Part shown: positions 11,991-12,381 of the stretch, in pieces
Numbering within the stretch: position 1 is the stretch's first letter
Layout of the letters: each line of letters starts with the position of its first letter
From: an uncultured Bacilli bacterium
GTDB taxonomy: Bacteria > Bacillota_I > Bacilli_A > RF39 > UBA660
Assembly (NCBI GenBank): GCA_947625005.1
Contig: CANQNA010000032.1
Span: forward strand, 1-12,381
Reading direction: 5' to 3'
DNA: 12,381 bases
The notes under the pieces: generated by a model
Told to the model about the DNA's origin: nothing
Database searches by the model: none
Seen by the model: the letters and a program-made list of their open reading frames with translations, nothing else
Made by a program: the position numbers and the translations under genes

Positions 11991-12381
11991 TTTTCTATCT
12001 CCTCCTTATCTCTCCATAATTCAAGTTTCTTTTGCTCATCATTTACTGCATCAAAAAGTATTTCCCATAAATAATTTAATTTGCTTTCTCTGTTATATAA
12101 ATACTTCCAAAGTCCAACTAACTTATTTTTCATTGCTGTATTTTTGATAGCTTTCTCTGTTATGTGCAATTCGTCACATATTTTGTTATATGTACTATTA
12201 AACCAATTATCTAAATTTCTTTTCATTTGCTGTTCTTCTTCTTTTTTTCGTTTTATGTATTGCTCTACTTCTCTTGATATAGGTTCATCTTCTGGTAGTC
12301 CAAAATCTCTACTTAATATCTTCATAGCATTTATGAAATCTGTATTGTAGTATCTTTCAACAAAATCAATTACATCTCCGT
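11981..12381 (-). CDS. CHC2 zinc-finger primase-like protein (5' end outside window)
   Basis: The frame enters from the right edge. Its first visible residues, GDVIDFVERYYNTDFINAMK, then ILSRDFGLP, are the typical C-terminal half of the DnaG-type CHC2 zinc-binding domain; the zinc ligands themselves lie beyond the window. The rest is about 100 residues of charged helices with no TOPRIM catalytic domain, so this is a stand-alone zinc-binding protein. It may supply template recognition for a primase encoded elsewhere. An internal ATG (12325) is not the true start, because the conserved motif precedes it. It overlaps the next gene by 10 bases. Confidence 0.75.
   Translation of the reverse strand, partial: GDVIDFVERYYNTDFINAMKILSRDFGLPEDEPISREVEQYIKRKKEEEQQMKRNLDNWFNSTYNKICDELHITEKAIKNTAMKNKLVGLWKYLYNRESKLNYLWEILFDAVNDEQKKLELWRDKEEIEKCF

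Overview
This strongly AT-rich window looks like part of a phage or prophage genome, or a phage-derived element, of a Gram-positive Bacillota-type host. The signs are very strong AGGAGG-type ribosome binding sites before almost every gene, tightly packed small genes that overlap by a few bases, and a replication-to-packaging gene order. TGA is used as a stop (for example at 8720-8722 and 8878-8880), so the standard bacterial code applies and a Mycoplasma-type code is unlikely.

Layout. Positions 1-340 are non-coding, AT-rich and full of short direct and inverted repeats. A rightward block (412-3148) follows. It opens with a 50-residue ribbon-helix-helix repressor. Its promoter, and a second promoter just downstream of the gene, both carry the palindrome TTGTAGCTACAA in the spacer between the -35 and -10 boxes. 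The second promoter leads into a run of small proteins: a membrane peptide, a homologue of ribosomal protein S6, several proteins I do not recognise, and a coiled-coil protein with a C-terminal membrane helix. A hairpin terminator ends this block at about 3150-3178.

A convergent leftward operon fills the rest (3464 to beyond 12381). In transcription order it encodes: a CHC2 primase zinc-finger protein (cut by the window edge); an unknown protein; a DnaB/Twinkle-type helicase with a LAGLIDADG intein inside its Walker A motif; two small proteins; a ParB-like protein; three small proteins, two of them cysteine-rich; a 280-residue protein of a phage family without known function; a RusA-type resolvase; several small proteins; a zinc-finger protein; a terminase-small-subunit-like HTH protein; a winged-helix-like protein; a DNA methyltransferase broken by a one-base insertion; a 19-residue peptide; and a small HTH protein. 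The operon promoter lies outside the window to the right. The genes fit an early/middle phage module: priming, unwinding, recombination intermediate resolution, methylation, then DNA recognition for packaging.

The main oddities are these. The intein interrupts the helicase ATP-binding loop. Two genes have an ideal ribosome binding site but AGG or ACG where ATG should be. The methyltransferase frameshift falls exactly in its cofactor-binding motif. A hairpin covers the start codon of the last HTH gene. Three CCGTTCC repeats lie just beyond that gene. A ribosomal S6 homologue sits in the rightward block. The two abnormal starts and the frameshift may share a cause, either decay of a prophage or errors in the assembly, and should be checked against reads.
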